NCBI RefSeq assembly: GCF_947489565.1 | Contig: NZ_CANLEA010000009.1 | Span: 62,001 to 126,000, forward strand | Origin: an uncultured Kordia sp. | Lineage (GTDB): Bacteria; Bacteroidota; Bacteroidia; Flavobacteriales; Flavobacteriaceae | Length of the DNA stretch: 64,000 nucleotides | Reading direction: 5' to 3' | Part shown: one piece after another, positions 17,785 to 26,705 of the stretch | Layout of the letters: every line of letters starts with the position of its first letter | Position numbering within the stretch: position 1 is the stretch's first letter | The notes under the pieces: model-generated | What the model was told of the DNA's origin: nothing | Databases searched by the model: none | What the model saw: the letters and a program-made list of their open reading frames with translations, nothing else | Program-made: the position numbers and the translations under genes

Positions 17785-20100
17785 ATGAAAAAAACAACAA
17801 TGATTAGACGACACTATAAAATAATAATTGCAGCTGGAATTATGTTTAGTTTTTTTGGATGTGGAGTAAACAAAAAAAGTGGTTCAGAAATGGAAATGGT
17901 AAAGATAGTATCAGTTGATCAAAGAGTAGATTCTTTGATGGAAAAGATGACCTTAGATGAAAAAGTAGGTCAAATGAATTTATATAATGGTTTTTGGGAT
18001 GTAACAGGACCAACACCTGAAGAAGGTTCTGCTAAATTAAAATATGAACACCTAAGAAAAGGTTGGGTTGGCGCTATGTTAAGTGTACGAGGTGCCCGAA
18101 ATGTACAAGAAGTACAACGCATTGCTGTAGAAGAAACACGTTTAGGAATCCCTTTATTAATAGGTTTCGATGTTATCCACGGATATAAAACCTTAAGTCC
18201 TATTCCATTAGCTGAATCTGCTAGTTGGGATTTAGCGGCGATTGAAAGTTCGGCACGCGTTGCTGCGACCGAAGCTTCTGCTGCAGGAATTAACTGGACT
18301 TTTGCGCCTATGGTAGATATTTCTAGAGATCCACGTTGGGGAAGAGTTATGGAAGGTGGCGGAGAAGATCCGTATTTAGGAAGCAAAATTGCCCGTGCAC
18401 GTGTACATGGTTTTCAAGGAGACGATTTAAGTCATAAACATTCTATCGCTGCATGTGCAAAACATTTTGCTGCGTATGGTTTCTCAGAAGCTGGAAAAGA
18501 ATACAACAGCGTAGATATTGGAACTTCTACTTTATATAATACTGTACTTCCGCCATTTAAAGCTGCTGCAGATAGCGGTGTAAAAACATTTATGAATTCT
18601 TTCAATGAATTAAATGGTGTTCCAGTAACAGGAAGTGAATTTTTACAAAGAGACATTTTAAAAGGTGATTGGAACTTTGATGGTTTTGTGGTTTCAGATT
18701 GGGCTTCTATCAATGAGCTTATATTTTGGGGACATGCAAAAGACAAACGCCAAGCAGCTATTATTGCTTCACGTGCAGGTTCGGACTTAGACATGGAAGG
18801 ATATGTATATGTACGTGAACTTGTAAAACTTGTAGAAGATGGTGTTGTAAAAGAAAGTATTGTAGACGATGCTGTTCGTAGAATTTTAAAAGTGAAATTT
18901 GAACTCGGATTGTTTGACAATCCATATATGTATTGCGATCCTGCTAATGAAAAAGAAGTTATCGGTCATGCAGAACATCATGAAGCGGTATTAGATGTTG
19001 CTAAAAAATCTATAGTGTTATTAAAAAACGAAGGAAATTTACTTCCACTAAAGAAAAAAGGACAAAAAATAGCATTAATCGGACCGCTTGCTGCCGATAA
19101 AAACAGTCCATTGGGAAGCTGGAGAATTGCTTCCGATGACAATACAGCAGTTTCTGTTTTGGAAGGAATGGAAAAGTACACAGGCAATTCTTTAACACAT
19201 AAAAAAGGGGTTGATTTAGTAGTGGGTCACACAGCATTTATCGAGGAAGTTGTTGTGAACACCACAAATCGAGATGGCATTGACGACGCTGTAAATACGG
19301 CAAAAACAGCAGATGTTGTTGTCATGGTGTTGGGTGAGCATGGTTTTCAAAGTGGTGAAGGTAGAAGTAGAACCAGTTTGGATTTACCTGGCTTACAACA
19401 AGAATTGCTTGAAGCTGTGTATGCAGTAAATAAAAATATTGTACTTGTTTTAAATAATGGACGACCTTTAGCCATTGAATGGGCTGCAAAACACATTCCA
19501 ACTATTGTAGAAGGTTGGCAACTTGGAACACAATCTGGAAATGCCATTGCACAAGTATTGTATGGTGAATATAACCCTAGTGGAAAGTTACCGATGACGT
19601 TCCCTAGAAATGTGGGACAAATTCCTATTTATTACAATCATAAAAGTACAGGAAGACCTGATAATACAAACGACAATGTATTCTGGTCACACTATATAGA
19701 TGTAGAAAACACGCCGTTATATCCTTTTGGACACGGATTGAGCTACACAACATTTGAATATAAAAACTTCAAAATTCACGGAAAAGAATTTGCTATTGGA
19801 AATGATATCAAAATTACGGTTGATGTTACCAATACAGGAGATTATGACGGAAAAGAAGTTGTACAGTTATATATAAGAGATTTATTTGGAAGCAATACGC
19901 GTCCAGTAAAAGAGTTAAAAGGTTTTGAATTGGTTCACTTTAAGAAAGGAGAAACGAAAACCATCGAATTTACGCTAACTAGCAAAGAACTTGGTTTCTT
20001 TAACAATCAAGGAAAATTTATCGTAGAAGCTGGTGATTTTGAAGTATTTGTTGGCGGAAGCTCTGATACCGTTCTTAAGGACGCATTTACACTCAACTAA
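17785..20100 (+). CDS. bglX: GH3 beta-glucosidase lipoprotein (BglX-like), second copy
   Basis: A 771-residue family 3 beta-glucosidase, a clear paralogue of the enzyme at 5151-7394. It has a lipoprotein signal (FSFFGC, Cys26), DVIHGYKT (129-136), KHF (226-228) and the nucleophile Asp305 in FVVSDW. SGEGRSRTSLDLPG marks the acid/base region, and a fibronectin-III-like domain ends the protein (TRPVKELKGF). It follows the AraC gene on the same strand and ends at an intrinsic terminator. Having one GH3 in each transcript suggests different linkages or chain lengths, or one enzyme made at low level before induction. Confidence 0.94.
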   Translation: MKKTTMIRRHYKIIIAAGIMFSFFGCGVNKKSGSEMEMVKIVSVDQRVDSLMEKMTLDEKVGQMNLYNGFWDVTGPTPEEGSAKLKYEHLRKGWVGAMLSVRGARNVQEVQRIAVEETRLGIPLLIGFDVIHGYKTLSPIPLAESASWDLAAIESSARVAATEASAAGINWTFAPMVDISRDPRWGRVMEGGGEDPYLGSKIARARVHGFQGDDLSHKHSIAACAKHFAAYGFSEAGKEYNSVDIGTSTLYNTVLPPFKAAADSGVKTFMNSFNELNGVPVTGSEFLQRDILKGDWNFDGFVVSDWASINELIFWGHAKDKRQAAIIASRAGSDLDMEGYVYVRELVKLVEDGVVKESIVDDAVRRILKVKFELGLFDNPYMYCDPANEKEVIGHAEHHEAVLDVAKKSIVLLKNEGNLLPLKKKGQKIALIGPLAADKNSPLGSWRIASDDNTAVSVLEGMEKYTGNSLTHKKGVDLVVGHTAFIEEVVVNTTNRDGIDDAVNTAKTADVVVMVLGEHGFQSGEGRSRTSLDLPGLQQELLEAVYAVNKNIVLVLNNGRPLAIEWAAKHIPTIVEGWQLGTQSGNAIAQVLYGEYNPSGKLPMTFPRNVGQIPIYYNHKSTGRPDNTNDNVFWSHYIDVENTPLYPFGHGLSYTTFEYKNFKIHGKEFAIGNDIKITVDVTNTGDYDGKEVVQLYIRDLFGSNTRPVKELKGFELVHFKKGETKTIEFTLTSKELGFFNNQGKFIVEAGDFEVFVGGSSDTVLKDAFTLN

Positions 20101-20162
20101 TTAATTCTTGTTTATACACCGCAAGAATCAATTCATACATTGGTTTATTTATTAATTCGCTA

Positions 20163-20195
20163 AAAGATGCTCTGTTTGTTGAGCATCTTTTTTTT
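20163..20195 (+). terminator. Intrinsic terminator after bglX
   Basis: AAAGATGCTC (20163-20172) pairs with GAGCATCTTT (20181-20190) across an 8-nt loop and is followed by a T-run to 20195. Confidence 0.85.
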
Positions 20196-20668
20196 GTTCC
20201 TGTTTGTAATAGTATACAAACAATAGTAAAGTGTCTAACAACTAGATTTGCAGATACCGATACAAATCCTGCTACAGCATGTATGAAATAGCTGAATACA
20301 TTTACATGATATAAAAAGATAACTGTATAAAGATAGCGAGCGAACTTCGGTTTACTTTTTTTATGATGTATTGTTACTGATGAAAAAATCTTTTCATGTA
20401 GTAAGAAATAATGATTGTATTGGTTTACATATTTTCAAATACACAAATTCTTCTTTCTTAAAAAACTGAGACACGCTGCTTATAAGCTCCATTCAAAAGC
20501 ATGTCACTCGTCAACAATTATATGTCACTCGTCCCAACATCCCGAAAACAGTGGCTTTTTCGACTACATTCGTTTTGTCAATAAACGACACAAAATAATT
20601 TATCAGAACTATTAATCGATCATTTTTAATCCTGAAACACATTAAAAATGATATCAATTCAAATAAAA
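20196..20668. other. Intergenic stretch with 21-bp-spaced direct repeats
   Basis: No convincing gene is present; a 66-codon TTG-start frame here has no recognisable features. The notable content is a 12-bp direct repeat, ATGTCACTCGTC, at 20501-20512 and 20522-20533. Start-to-start spacing is 21 bp, about two helical turns, and the pair sits 136 bp before the T9SS gene. This is the geometry expected of a dimeric activator site. Confidence 0.35.
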
Positions 20669-22180
20669 ATGAAAAAAACACTACTTACTTTAACAGTACT
20701 ACTCACTAGTTTTGGACTTCTTGGACAAGTCCAGTTGGGCACAAATTTACTCAATGAAAATACGGGCGATGGAGCAGGTAGATCTATTGATATTAGCGAT
20801 AACGGACGTGTGGTCGTTGTTGGCGCACCTGCTGCCGTAAGCGCTATTAATGCAGGAATTTTTATTCGAGGTGGACATGTACGTACGCATGGATACAATG
20901 GTGTACACTGGACTGCTGGAGCCGATTTTGATGCCGAAGAAGGAGGTGATAATTTTGGAAATGCTGTCACTATGAATGACGATGCTTCTTTGATTGCCTG
21001 TGGCGCTCCTTCTGGAAGAACCGCTGGCGTAGGATATGTACATGTATATCTTGCGCAAGGTGACCCAAATACGCCAGGAGGATATATCCGTTATGACGGA
21101 AACGAATTGGAAGGAGAAACAGGAACTTCTGGTTTTGGAAGATCTCTAGATATGAATGGTGATGGTTCGCGCCTTATTGTTGCAGGAAACAATTATGTAA
21201 AAGTATTTGAAAAAACAAGTTTGGGAGATCCTTGGTTACAAATTGGACAAACCTTACAAGGAGAATCTGGCAGCGACAACTTTGGAATTGATGTCGCTAT
21301 TAGCTCTAACGGGAATCGCATTGTCGTTGGAAATTCGCTAAGTGATATTGGCACTACCAATGCAGGATACGCCCGTGTATATGATTTAGTTGGAAACACT
21401 TGGACTCCTATTGGTGGAGATATTACTGATGGTTTTGGAGACAATGCTGGTGCAGGTGTTGATATTGCTTCTAATGGAAGTCGTATTGCTGTTAGTTTTC
21501 CTGGTGACGATGGCAATGGGCTGAATGCAGGTGTTGTACGCACCTATTTTCTTAATGGAGGTGTTTGGACACAAATTGGAAATGACATGCAAGGAAGTGG
21601 CAACGGCGACGGATTTGGAAGTTCTGGAAATGCTGGATCTATAGACATGTCACAATCTGGGCAGTTTATTGCAATAGGATCGCAAAGTGGTGTTGGAAAT
21701 TTGACTGGATATGTAAAAGTATATCAAATGCCTACAACTACAGGCACGACAACTTGGTCACAAATAGGCACCACTATTTTTGGAACTGCTTCAGGCGATC
21801 GTTTTGGATATTCGGTAGCTATTAATGATGATATGTCTTTTGACACACGTGTAGCTATGGGTGCACCAGAAGCAGGTAATAGCGGTACTTCTGGAAACAG
21901 TCGTGTTTATGAATATAATAGCGTTGTACTAAGTATAGATGATATTGCAAATACTTCAAATACGCTAACACTGTATCCTAATCCTACTAATGACATCTTA
22001 TACATTAAAGGAACAACTCCTAAAAAAGTTACAGTGTTTGATGCACAAGGACGCCTTGTAAAAGAATACCTCAACCCTACCGATCATATTTCATTTGGGA
22101 CGCTGCAAAGAGGCATGTATTTATTACAAATAATTGATCATACAAATGCCTTGAGCAATGCAAAAATAATAGTTCAATAG
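20669..22180 (+). CDS. T9SS-exported FG-GAP-like repeat protein
   Basis: A 503-residue secreted protein. ATG 20669 (MKKTLLTLTVLLTSFGLLGQ) gives a clean signal peptide; the upstream ATG at 20648 adds seven residues without improving it. The body consists of about seven repeats of the type GRSIDISDNGRVVVVGAP, in which GDNFG or GDGFG alternates with SxNGxRIVVG. These resemble integrin-like propeller blades. The C-terminus (TLYPNPTNDILYIKG, then a FDAQGRLV strand) is a type A T9SS sorting domain that is cleaved on export. Function unknown; likely cell-surface or secreted. Confidence 0.85.
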   Translation: MKKTLLTLTVLLTSFGLLGQVQLGTNLLNENTGDGAGRSIDISDNGRVVVVGAPAAVSAINAGIFIRGGHVRTHGYNGVHWTAGADFDAEEGGDNFGNAVTMNDDASLIACGAPSGRTAGVGYVHVYLAQGDPNTPGGYIRYDGNELEGETGTSGFGRSLDMNGDGSRLIVAGNNYVKVFEKTSLGDPWLQIGQTLQGESGSDNFGIDVAISSNGNRIVVGNSLSDIGTTNAGYARVYDLVGNTWTPIGGDITDGFGDNAGAGVDIASNGSRIAVSFPGDDGNGLNAGVVRTYFLNGGVWTQIGNDMQGSGNGDGFGSSGNAGSIDMSQSGQFIAIGSQSGVGNLTGYVKVYQMPTTTGTTTWSQIGTTIFGTASGDRFGYSVAINDDMSFDTRVAMGAPEAGNSGTSGNSRVYEYNSVVLSIDDIANTSNTLTLYPNPTNDILYIKGTTPKKVTVFDAQGRLVKEYLNPTDHISFGTLQRGMYLLQIIDHTNALSNAKIIVQ

Positions 22181-22215
22181 TATGTAGTGTACTATTTTAT
22201 TTTTTGTTTCAAACT

Positions 22216-22250
22216 AAAACCACGTTTCTTTTTTGGAGGCGTGGTTTTTT
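22216..22250 (+). terminator. Intrinsic terminator after T9SS gene
   Basis: AAAACCACG (22216-22224) pairs with CGTGGTTTT (22240-22248), followed by T residues. Confidence 0.75.
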
Positions 22251-22353
22251 CTGTTTTTTTCTGTGGATTTGTTTTTTTGTTGATTTGGTTTTTGTTGGTT
22301 TGTTCATTTGTTACGTTTCTCCTAAGACCAAAAACTCAACACCTGAAACCCAA

Positions 22354-22379
22354 AAAAAGTGATCCGAAGATCACTTTTT
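22354..22379. terminator. Bidirectional terminator
   Basis: AAAAAGTGATC (22354-22364), loop CGAA, GATCACTTTTT (22369-22379). The A- and T-flanks allow termination in both directions. It sits just past the stop of the minus-strand peptide gene at 22395. Confidence 0.75.
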
Positions 22380-22394
22380 CAAAACACGTTAAAC

Positions 22395-22658
22395 TTAGGC
22401 ATGATGATGCCTTATATCTCCATTTGCATTATGTTCTAATGGACACTCAATACAATTAGAATGTGGAATTGTTACACAGTCGCAAGCAGAATACAACTCA
22501 CTATACCATAAACATCCTGGCTCTATACCTTCTGAAGGTGGCGGGTAATGAATAGTATCATTAGGTACATCACCTGCATTGTGGTAATTACTTCCTCCAT
22601 AGAGTTTAGAAATACGATTTTTCTTGAGTTGTAATGTTTTTAGGTTTCTTTTTTTCAT
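22395..22658 (-). CDS. Cys-rich leader peptide, class I lanthipeptide-like precursor
   Basis: An 87-residue peptide with the leader MKKRNLKTLQLKKNRISKL followed by a Gly-Gly at about 21-22 and a core with five Cys (CLW, CDC, CIEC region) and a His-rich end. The pattern LxLxKxxISxL is shared with the peptides at 22781, 25301 and 55251, and matches leaders of Bacteroidota peptides annotated as class I lanthipeptide or natural-product precursors. Tandem ATGs at 22661 and 22658 both work; I chose the one that aligns with its relatives. No modifying enzyme or peptide transporter lies nearby, so processing is inferred. Confidence 0.65.
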   Translation of the reverse strand: MKKRNLKTLQLKKNRISKLYGGSNYHNAGDVPNDTIHYPPPSEGIEPGCLWYSELYSACDCVTIPHSNCIECPLEHNANGDIRHHHA

Positions 22659-22780
22659 CATAATTTAATTTAAGATTAATGATGTAAAGCAACTCATTTT
22701 TACTATGCAGTAAAAGCAAAGGTATTGATGCATTATAAAGCGTCAATTTTCTTCTCAGACACAAAGAGTTAAAATTTATA

Positions 22781-23089
22781 TTATCCTGCATGCATGGCAT
22801 TTCCATTTCCTCCAGCTTGACATCCTTCATGTTCCGATGGCGGTTTTGCTCTTGTACTACCATCATTCGTATGACATGAATGATATACAAACGAAGGACA
22901 ATCTGGTGATCCTGATTGATCTACCGCTGTACAGTTTGCTCCATCAACAGAAGCATCAGTTGTATTTATATAGGTTTCCGTTTCTGAAGCATCTGCAGGT
23001 GTATATCCGCCTACTTTTCTGTATAATAATGTTAAGTTTGAAACCCTATATTTTTGTAATATTAGGTTTTTTAGATTCTTTTTTTTCAT
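22781..23089 (-). CDS. Cys-rich leader peptide, class I lanthipeptide-like precursor
   Basis: A 102-residue peptide starting MKKKNLKNLILQKYRVSNL, with Gly-Gly at 27-28 (KVGGY) and a core rich in Thr, Ser and Asp with four Cys. It lies 119 bp upstream of the sister peptide on the same strand, and the two probably share a transcript. The core sequences differ widely while the leaders are nearly identical, as expected for peptides recognised by a common processing or export machine. Whether it is modified cannot be told. Confidence 0.65.
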   Translation of the reverse strand: MKKKNLKNLILQKYRVSNLTLLYRKVGGYTPADASETETYINTTDASVDGANCTAVDQSGSPDCPSFVYHSCHTNDGSTRAKPPSEHEGCQAGGNGNAMHAG

Positions 23090-23185
23090 AATACTTTGTA
23101 TTGTTATTGTTAACTGTATTCAAGCAAAGAAATATTGAATCAATAAAAAAATAATTGCATTGACGCTTTATAAATCGTCAACAAA

Positions 23186-24844
23186 TTAGCTCTTTTCTTT
23201 CAGGTTTCTTATGTATTGTGAAGGGTAAATTCCGGTATATAATTTAAAAGCTCTCGAAAAAGTTTCCTGTCTTTTAAATCCAAATTCGTCCGCGATTGCC
23301 ATGATGGTATATGATTGCAATTTCTTGTTGTTTTTCAAATTTACCAAAGCAGTTTCTATGCGTAATTCTGTAATATATGCCGTAAACGACTTTCCTTTAT
23401 AGGTATTAATTACTTTAGATAAGTATGCCGTATTCGTTTCTAACGCTTCTGCCATAACACCCAAACTACAATCTTTAGACAAGTAGGTTTCATTTTTTTC
23501 AAACTTGGCTAGCTTCTTTAAAATAGCTTGTATTTTTTCATCAGACACCGTATCTTTTTGAGTCTCTACTTTTTCCTTTTTATCTTTTTCAAGTGCTGAT
23601 ACTTTTTGTAAAAGCACAGCAAATTTCTTTTGTACACGCTTGTTTCTTGCTCTATAATAAAACACACTACTTATAAGCACCAACAACAATCCTATAGATG
23701 TTATAATATACCCTTTTTTACTTTTGGATTCTTGCGTAAGCTGTTTGTCAAGTGTATGTATTTTCGTTTTTAAAGGAACTATATCTACCAAAGCATGCAT
23801 TTCATTATTAAGCTTTAAATCTTCGGCGCTTTGCTTTTTTTCGAGAGCTGTATACTGCTGCAAATGATACGACGCCTTTTCTGTATTCTTTTCTTCAGTA
23901 TAGGCTGCTGTCAAAAACTCGTGTAATTCTTTTTCATTGGAATACACATTTTCGGAAGCCTTCATAACAGCATAGGTTTTTTCTAATTGCAGTATAGATT
24001 CCGTGTAAGATTTTAATTTATAGGCGTTCTTCCCAAGATAAAACAAAGAGGTAACATATAAACTTTCATCCTTACCTTCTGCATAGGCTTCTACCTGTTT
24101 GGTTAATACTATTGATGCATTGTATTGTGTTTCTTGATACTGAATAATTGCTTTATTCATTAACAAAGAATAGTACGCCCTTGCATTTTGATTTTTAGAA
24201 CTATTTTTAAGTCCAATTTCATTATAAACCTTAGCTTCTACTGTATTTTGCATTCTCAGATAAGTATCTGTAATACCCACAAGTGCTATCAGTCTATAAT
24301 ATTTAGTATCACGCGTTTCTGTTAAGGCAGATAAACGTTTCAGTATATCTTTATACAACGCTATAGCTTCTTCAAAATCTTTATGCAGCTTTTTGATTAA
24401 AGTAATTTCACAAAGCGATGCTATTTCTTTAACAGAGTTTCCCTTTGCGTAGTTTTTTGATTGCATATATACCTTTATAGCCTTGGAATCGTCTCCCAAT
24501 TTTGAAAGAATACTTCCTTTTATAAATAAGTATTTATAGAGAAGCAACGTATCATTTATAGTCGTAGCCTGCGCAATAGCAGATTCAATATGTGTTAATG
24601 CTGTCTTGTTTTGCTCTAGTTCCATTTCACAAGTAGCAATATAATAATCTGCTAGTGAAAGTTGTTTTGTATCTCCCTGAACGACTGCCAAGCTTTTTGC
24701 CTGCAAAGCATATTCTAAAGCTTTAGAAGGTTCTTTGTCTCGAAATTCACGATATGATCGTACTAAATCATCAAAGGACACATCATTCTGCGCATTGACA
24801 GGGTTTAGAAAAGCAAAAAACAGTATGAATACTAGTTGTTTCAT
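23186..24844 (-). CDS. Membrane-anchored TPR protein with AraC-type HTH
   Basis: A 552-residue regulator. In order it has a signal peptide ending NPVNAQ, about 340 residues of helical TPR-like repeats predicted to be periplasmic, one membrane span (about 377-398, ITSIGLLLVLISSVFYY), a basic coiled-coil linker, and a cytoplasmic AraC-type helix-turn-helix at about 460-548 (SLGVMAEALETNTAYLSKVI; IMAIADEFGFKRQETFSRAF). ATG 24844 was preferred to the TTG/ATG-mixed extension because it gives a good signal peptide. This layout is a one-component membrane regulator found repeatedly in Flavobacteriia. It lies 97 bp upstream of two peptide genes on the same strand and may control them. Confidence 0.85.
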   Translation of the reverse strand: MKQLVFILFFAFLNPVNAQNDVSFDDLVRSYREFRDKEPSKALEYALQAKSLAVVQGDTKQLSLADYYIATCEMELEQNKTALTHIESAIAQATTINDTLLLYKYLFIKGSILSKLGDDSKAIKVYMQSKNYAKGNSVKEIASLCEITLIKKLHKDFEEAIALYKDILKRLSALTETRDTKYYRLIALVGITDTYLRMQNTVEAKVYNEIGLKNSSKNQNARAYYSLLMNKAIIQYQETQYNASIVLTKQVEAYAEGKDESLYVTSLFYLGKNAYKLKSYTESILQLEKTYAVMKASENVYSNEKELHEFLTAAYTEEKNTEKASYHLQQYTALEKKQSAEDLKLNNEMHALVDIVPLKTKIHTLDKQLTQESKSKKGYIITSIGLLLVLISSVFYYRARNKRVQKKFAVLLQKVSALEKDKKEKVETQKDTVSDEKIQAILKKLAKFEKNETYLSKDCSLGVMAEALETNTAYLSKVINTYKGKSFTAYITELRIETALVNLKNNKKLQSYTIMAIADEFGFKRQETFSRAFKLYTGIYPSQYIRNLKEKS

Positions 24845-25300
24845 GGTCAGATTTTTTTTAAGACACACTTCGACAGGCTCAGTGTAAACAAATCATCAAA
24901 AAAGGTACGATAATTATTTTGGTTCCTTGGTTGTCGGTAATATGATATATTATTCTTTGTTTCAAAGACTAAACTCGTAAACTTATATACTTCTTATTTG
25001 TTTTTTGTTGATTTGTTTGTCTATTTGTTGATTTGGGTTTAGGCTTGACTTCGACAGGTTCAGCCGCGCGCGCTTTTTTGCTATGTTTTTCATAATGCAT
25101 ATTTGAGGTAATTCGTGTCTTTGAGAATAAACTAATCTTTAATAACAAAGAACTAACCATCCATACTCAAACAACTCATTTACAACACACTAAACGTTTT
25201 TTTTACGGTGAAACCGTAGTTAATTACGCGGTTTTATTTTTAAATTATAATCGTCCCAGAAAAGAAAACGCTAGTCAACCCATTTTAAAACGTTACAATT
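24845..25300. other. Intergenic stretch with dispersed GC-richer repeats
   Basis: No supported gene. It contains two copies of a short repeat, CTTCGACAGGCTCAG at 24869-24883 and CTTCGACAGGTTCAG at 25049-25063. This kind of dispersed intergenic repeat is common in Flavobacteriaceae. A weak hairpin AAACCG/CGGTTT sits at 25211-25234. A 63-codon minus-strand frame over the second repeat looks spurious. Confidence 0.4.
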
Positions 25301-25570
25301 ATGAAAAAAAAGAATCTAAAAACCTTACGCCTTACAAAATCGACCATCTCTCATTTAAACTTGCAATCTATAAAAGGAGGTACACAAGTAATTACGGATA
25401 TTATTCGTACACTCACAGCCAATGAAAGTGCCACTACCTGTTCCAAATATGTGATGTGCGACTCTATGTTGGCATGTCCTCCAACCATTAAAAAGACACA
25501 GTTTAAAAATGACGACACAAGTCCTGCTTCGCTTTGTGCCGAGAGAGAACCTACAGGTGTAGGTATATAA
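25301..25570 (+). CDS. Cys-rich leader peptide, class I lanthipeptide-like precursor
   Basis: An 89-residue peptide, MKKKNLKTLRLTKSTISHL leader, Gly-Gly at 26-27 (SIKGGT), then a core with Thr-rich segments and four Cys (TTCSKYVMCDSMLACPP and a later Cys). It is the third member of the set and is followed directly by an intrinsic terminator, so it is probably a single-gene transcript. The ordered Thr/Ser and Cys would permit lanthionine rings, but no LanB, LanC or LanM enzyme is in the window. Confidence 0.65.
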   Translation: MKKKNLKTLRLTKSTISHLNLQSIKGGTQVITDIIRTLTANESATTCSKYVMCDSMLACPPTIKKTQFKNDDTSPASLCAEREPTGVGI

Positions 25571-25599
25571 ACAATATGCTGTAATAATATGATACTATG

Positions 25600-25627
25600 A
25601 AAGCGAACTCTATGGAGTTCGCTTTTG
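25600..25627 (+). terminator. Intrinsic terminator after peptide gene
   Basis: AAAGCGAACTC (25600-25610), loop TATG, GAGTTCGCTTT (25615-25625), then Ts. The AGCGAAC/GTTCGCT stem recurs at 35645 and 36045. Confidence 0.8.
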
Positions 25628-25633
25628 TTTTGG

Positions 25634-25695
25634 ACTTCGACTCCATTTCGACTCCATTTCGACTCCGCTCAATGTGAACGCTCAATGTGAAGTCT
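25634..25695. repeat. Short tandem and dispersed repeats (TTCGACTCC type)
   Basis: TTCGACTCCAT is repeated twice in tandem, then TTCGACTCCGCTCAATGTGA and a second GCTCAATGTGA. These are variants of the dispersed intergenic repeat also present near 24870, 25050 and 26221. Confidence 0.6.
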
Positions 25696-25748
25696 TAATT
25701 CATTAATTTGTTGTTTCTTGTAGGGTACAAAACGGATAAACCTTCTAT

Positions 25749-26126
25749 ATGAGCACTAAAAAAATAGCTGTTATTACAAAGAACCCGTCTTTACAAAAAC
25801 AACTTAGCGAGAGTATTGAAGCATATAATTTTGAAGTATATCTAATTAACTCATTCCCTAAAGCGTTAACTATTATAACCAAGGAACAAGTTGATATTCT
25901 TTTGGGAGATTTTTCTTTTAATGAACCCTCCAGAAGAGCTGAATTTGCAGAACAATTATCTGAACACTCGCCGCAACATGCTTCGTTTATTTTCTTTACA
26001 GATAATGATCCTGATTATTTTCTTATAGAAGATCTTAAAATTACACAAACGTATTACAGAATTCGAAAACCTGTTAGTTCATTGGAGCTACAACATACCA
26101 TTAACTTAGTATTAGATAGTGCATAA
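25749..26126 (+). CDS. Degenerate receiver-domain protein
   Basis: A 125-residue single-domain protein with a CheY-like pattern: a first strand KKIAVITKNPS, a third strand DILLGDFSF with Asp54 at the phospho-acceptor place, SFIFFTDND as the fourth strand, and IRKPVS with the conserved Lys-Pro. The acidic pair normally found at the end of strand 1 is replaced by Thr-Lys, so metal-dependent phosphorylation is doubtful. It may be a pseudo-receiver that works by protein binding. No kinase or output domain is adjacent. Confidence 0.65.
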   Translation: MSTKKIAVITKNPSLQKQLSESIEAYNFEVYLINSFPKALTIITKEQVDILLGDFSFNEPSRRAEFAEQLSEHSPQHASFIFFTDNDPDYFLIEDLKITQTYYRIRKPVSSLELQHTINLVLDSA

Positions 26127-26328
26127 AGAGGCAACAATTGTAAATTCATAGACCAAGTTTACTTCCTCATTATAATGTAATACTAAAGTCATTTTTAATT
26201 TCATATTTATAACTTTATATTTCGACTCCGTTTACCTTGAGTTTTGTTTGAAAGATTCAGCGCTCGAGCTCAACTACCTATGTTATTAAAAACATTAAAT
26301 CGACATAATACTATTTTATTATTTATAC

Positions 26329-26658
26329 ATGATTGGAGAATTTTTATCAAAAATAACTTTAGTACATACAGCTATTATTGCTGTAGTATGTTTAATTACC
26401 ATGATCATATTAGCATACAAAAAGCCCAAATGGTATAAAGGTACGGAGAGACTAATTATCTTTTTTTTAGGATTGATTTTTTTCTATAGATTGGGTTGGC
26501 AGGGTTCCATTGATCATCATGATATTGCTTATATGGAACAAACTAGAATTCCAGATAATTTGACGGGGATATTTTTGTTATTAGTTCTATTAGACAATTT
26601 GTGGCTGGATAAGGTTTGGAGGGATCGGTTGGAAGAAGGAGAGGAAAATGAGGAATAG
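26329..26658 (+). CDS. Small membrane protein of unknown function
   Basis: A 109-residue protein with three hydrophobic stretches (about 10-30, 42-58 and 80-94) and an acidic C-terminus (RLEEGEENEE). I do not recognise the family. It converges on the methyltransferase gene with 47 bp between the stops and no clear terminator. The region before it (26127-26328) holds only a TTCGACTCCG repeat remnant at 26221. Confidence 0.55.
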   Translation: MIGEFLSKITLVHTAIIAVVCLITMIILAYKKPKWYKGTERLIIFFLGLIFFYRLGWQGSIDHHDIAYMEQTRIPDNLTGIFLLLVLLDNLWLDKVWRDRLEEGEENEE

Positions 26659-26705
26659 ATTGTTGCGTGTTTGGAATATTGAAGGGGTTTGATAAGAATA
26701 GTAAA

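Noticed and set aside
20415-20615. 66-codon plus-strand frame
   Set aside because: It starts with TTG, covers the direct-repeat region and has the composition of translated non-coding DNA.
22187-22459. 90-codon plus-strand frame after the T9SS gene
   Set aside because: It runs through two intrinsic terminators and opposes a better-supported leader-peptide gene.
24969-25160. 63-codon minus-strand frame
   Set aside because: It spans a dispersed intergenic repeat, has low-complexity Lys/Thr/Gln content and has no relatives that I recognise.
26244-26438. 64-codon plus-strand frame
   Set aside because: It overlaps the start of the membrane-protein gene in another frame and has no recognisable features.
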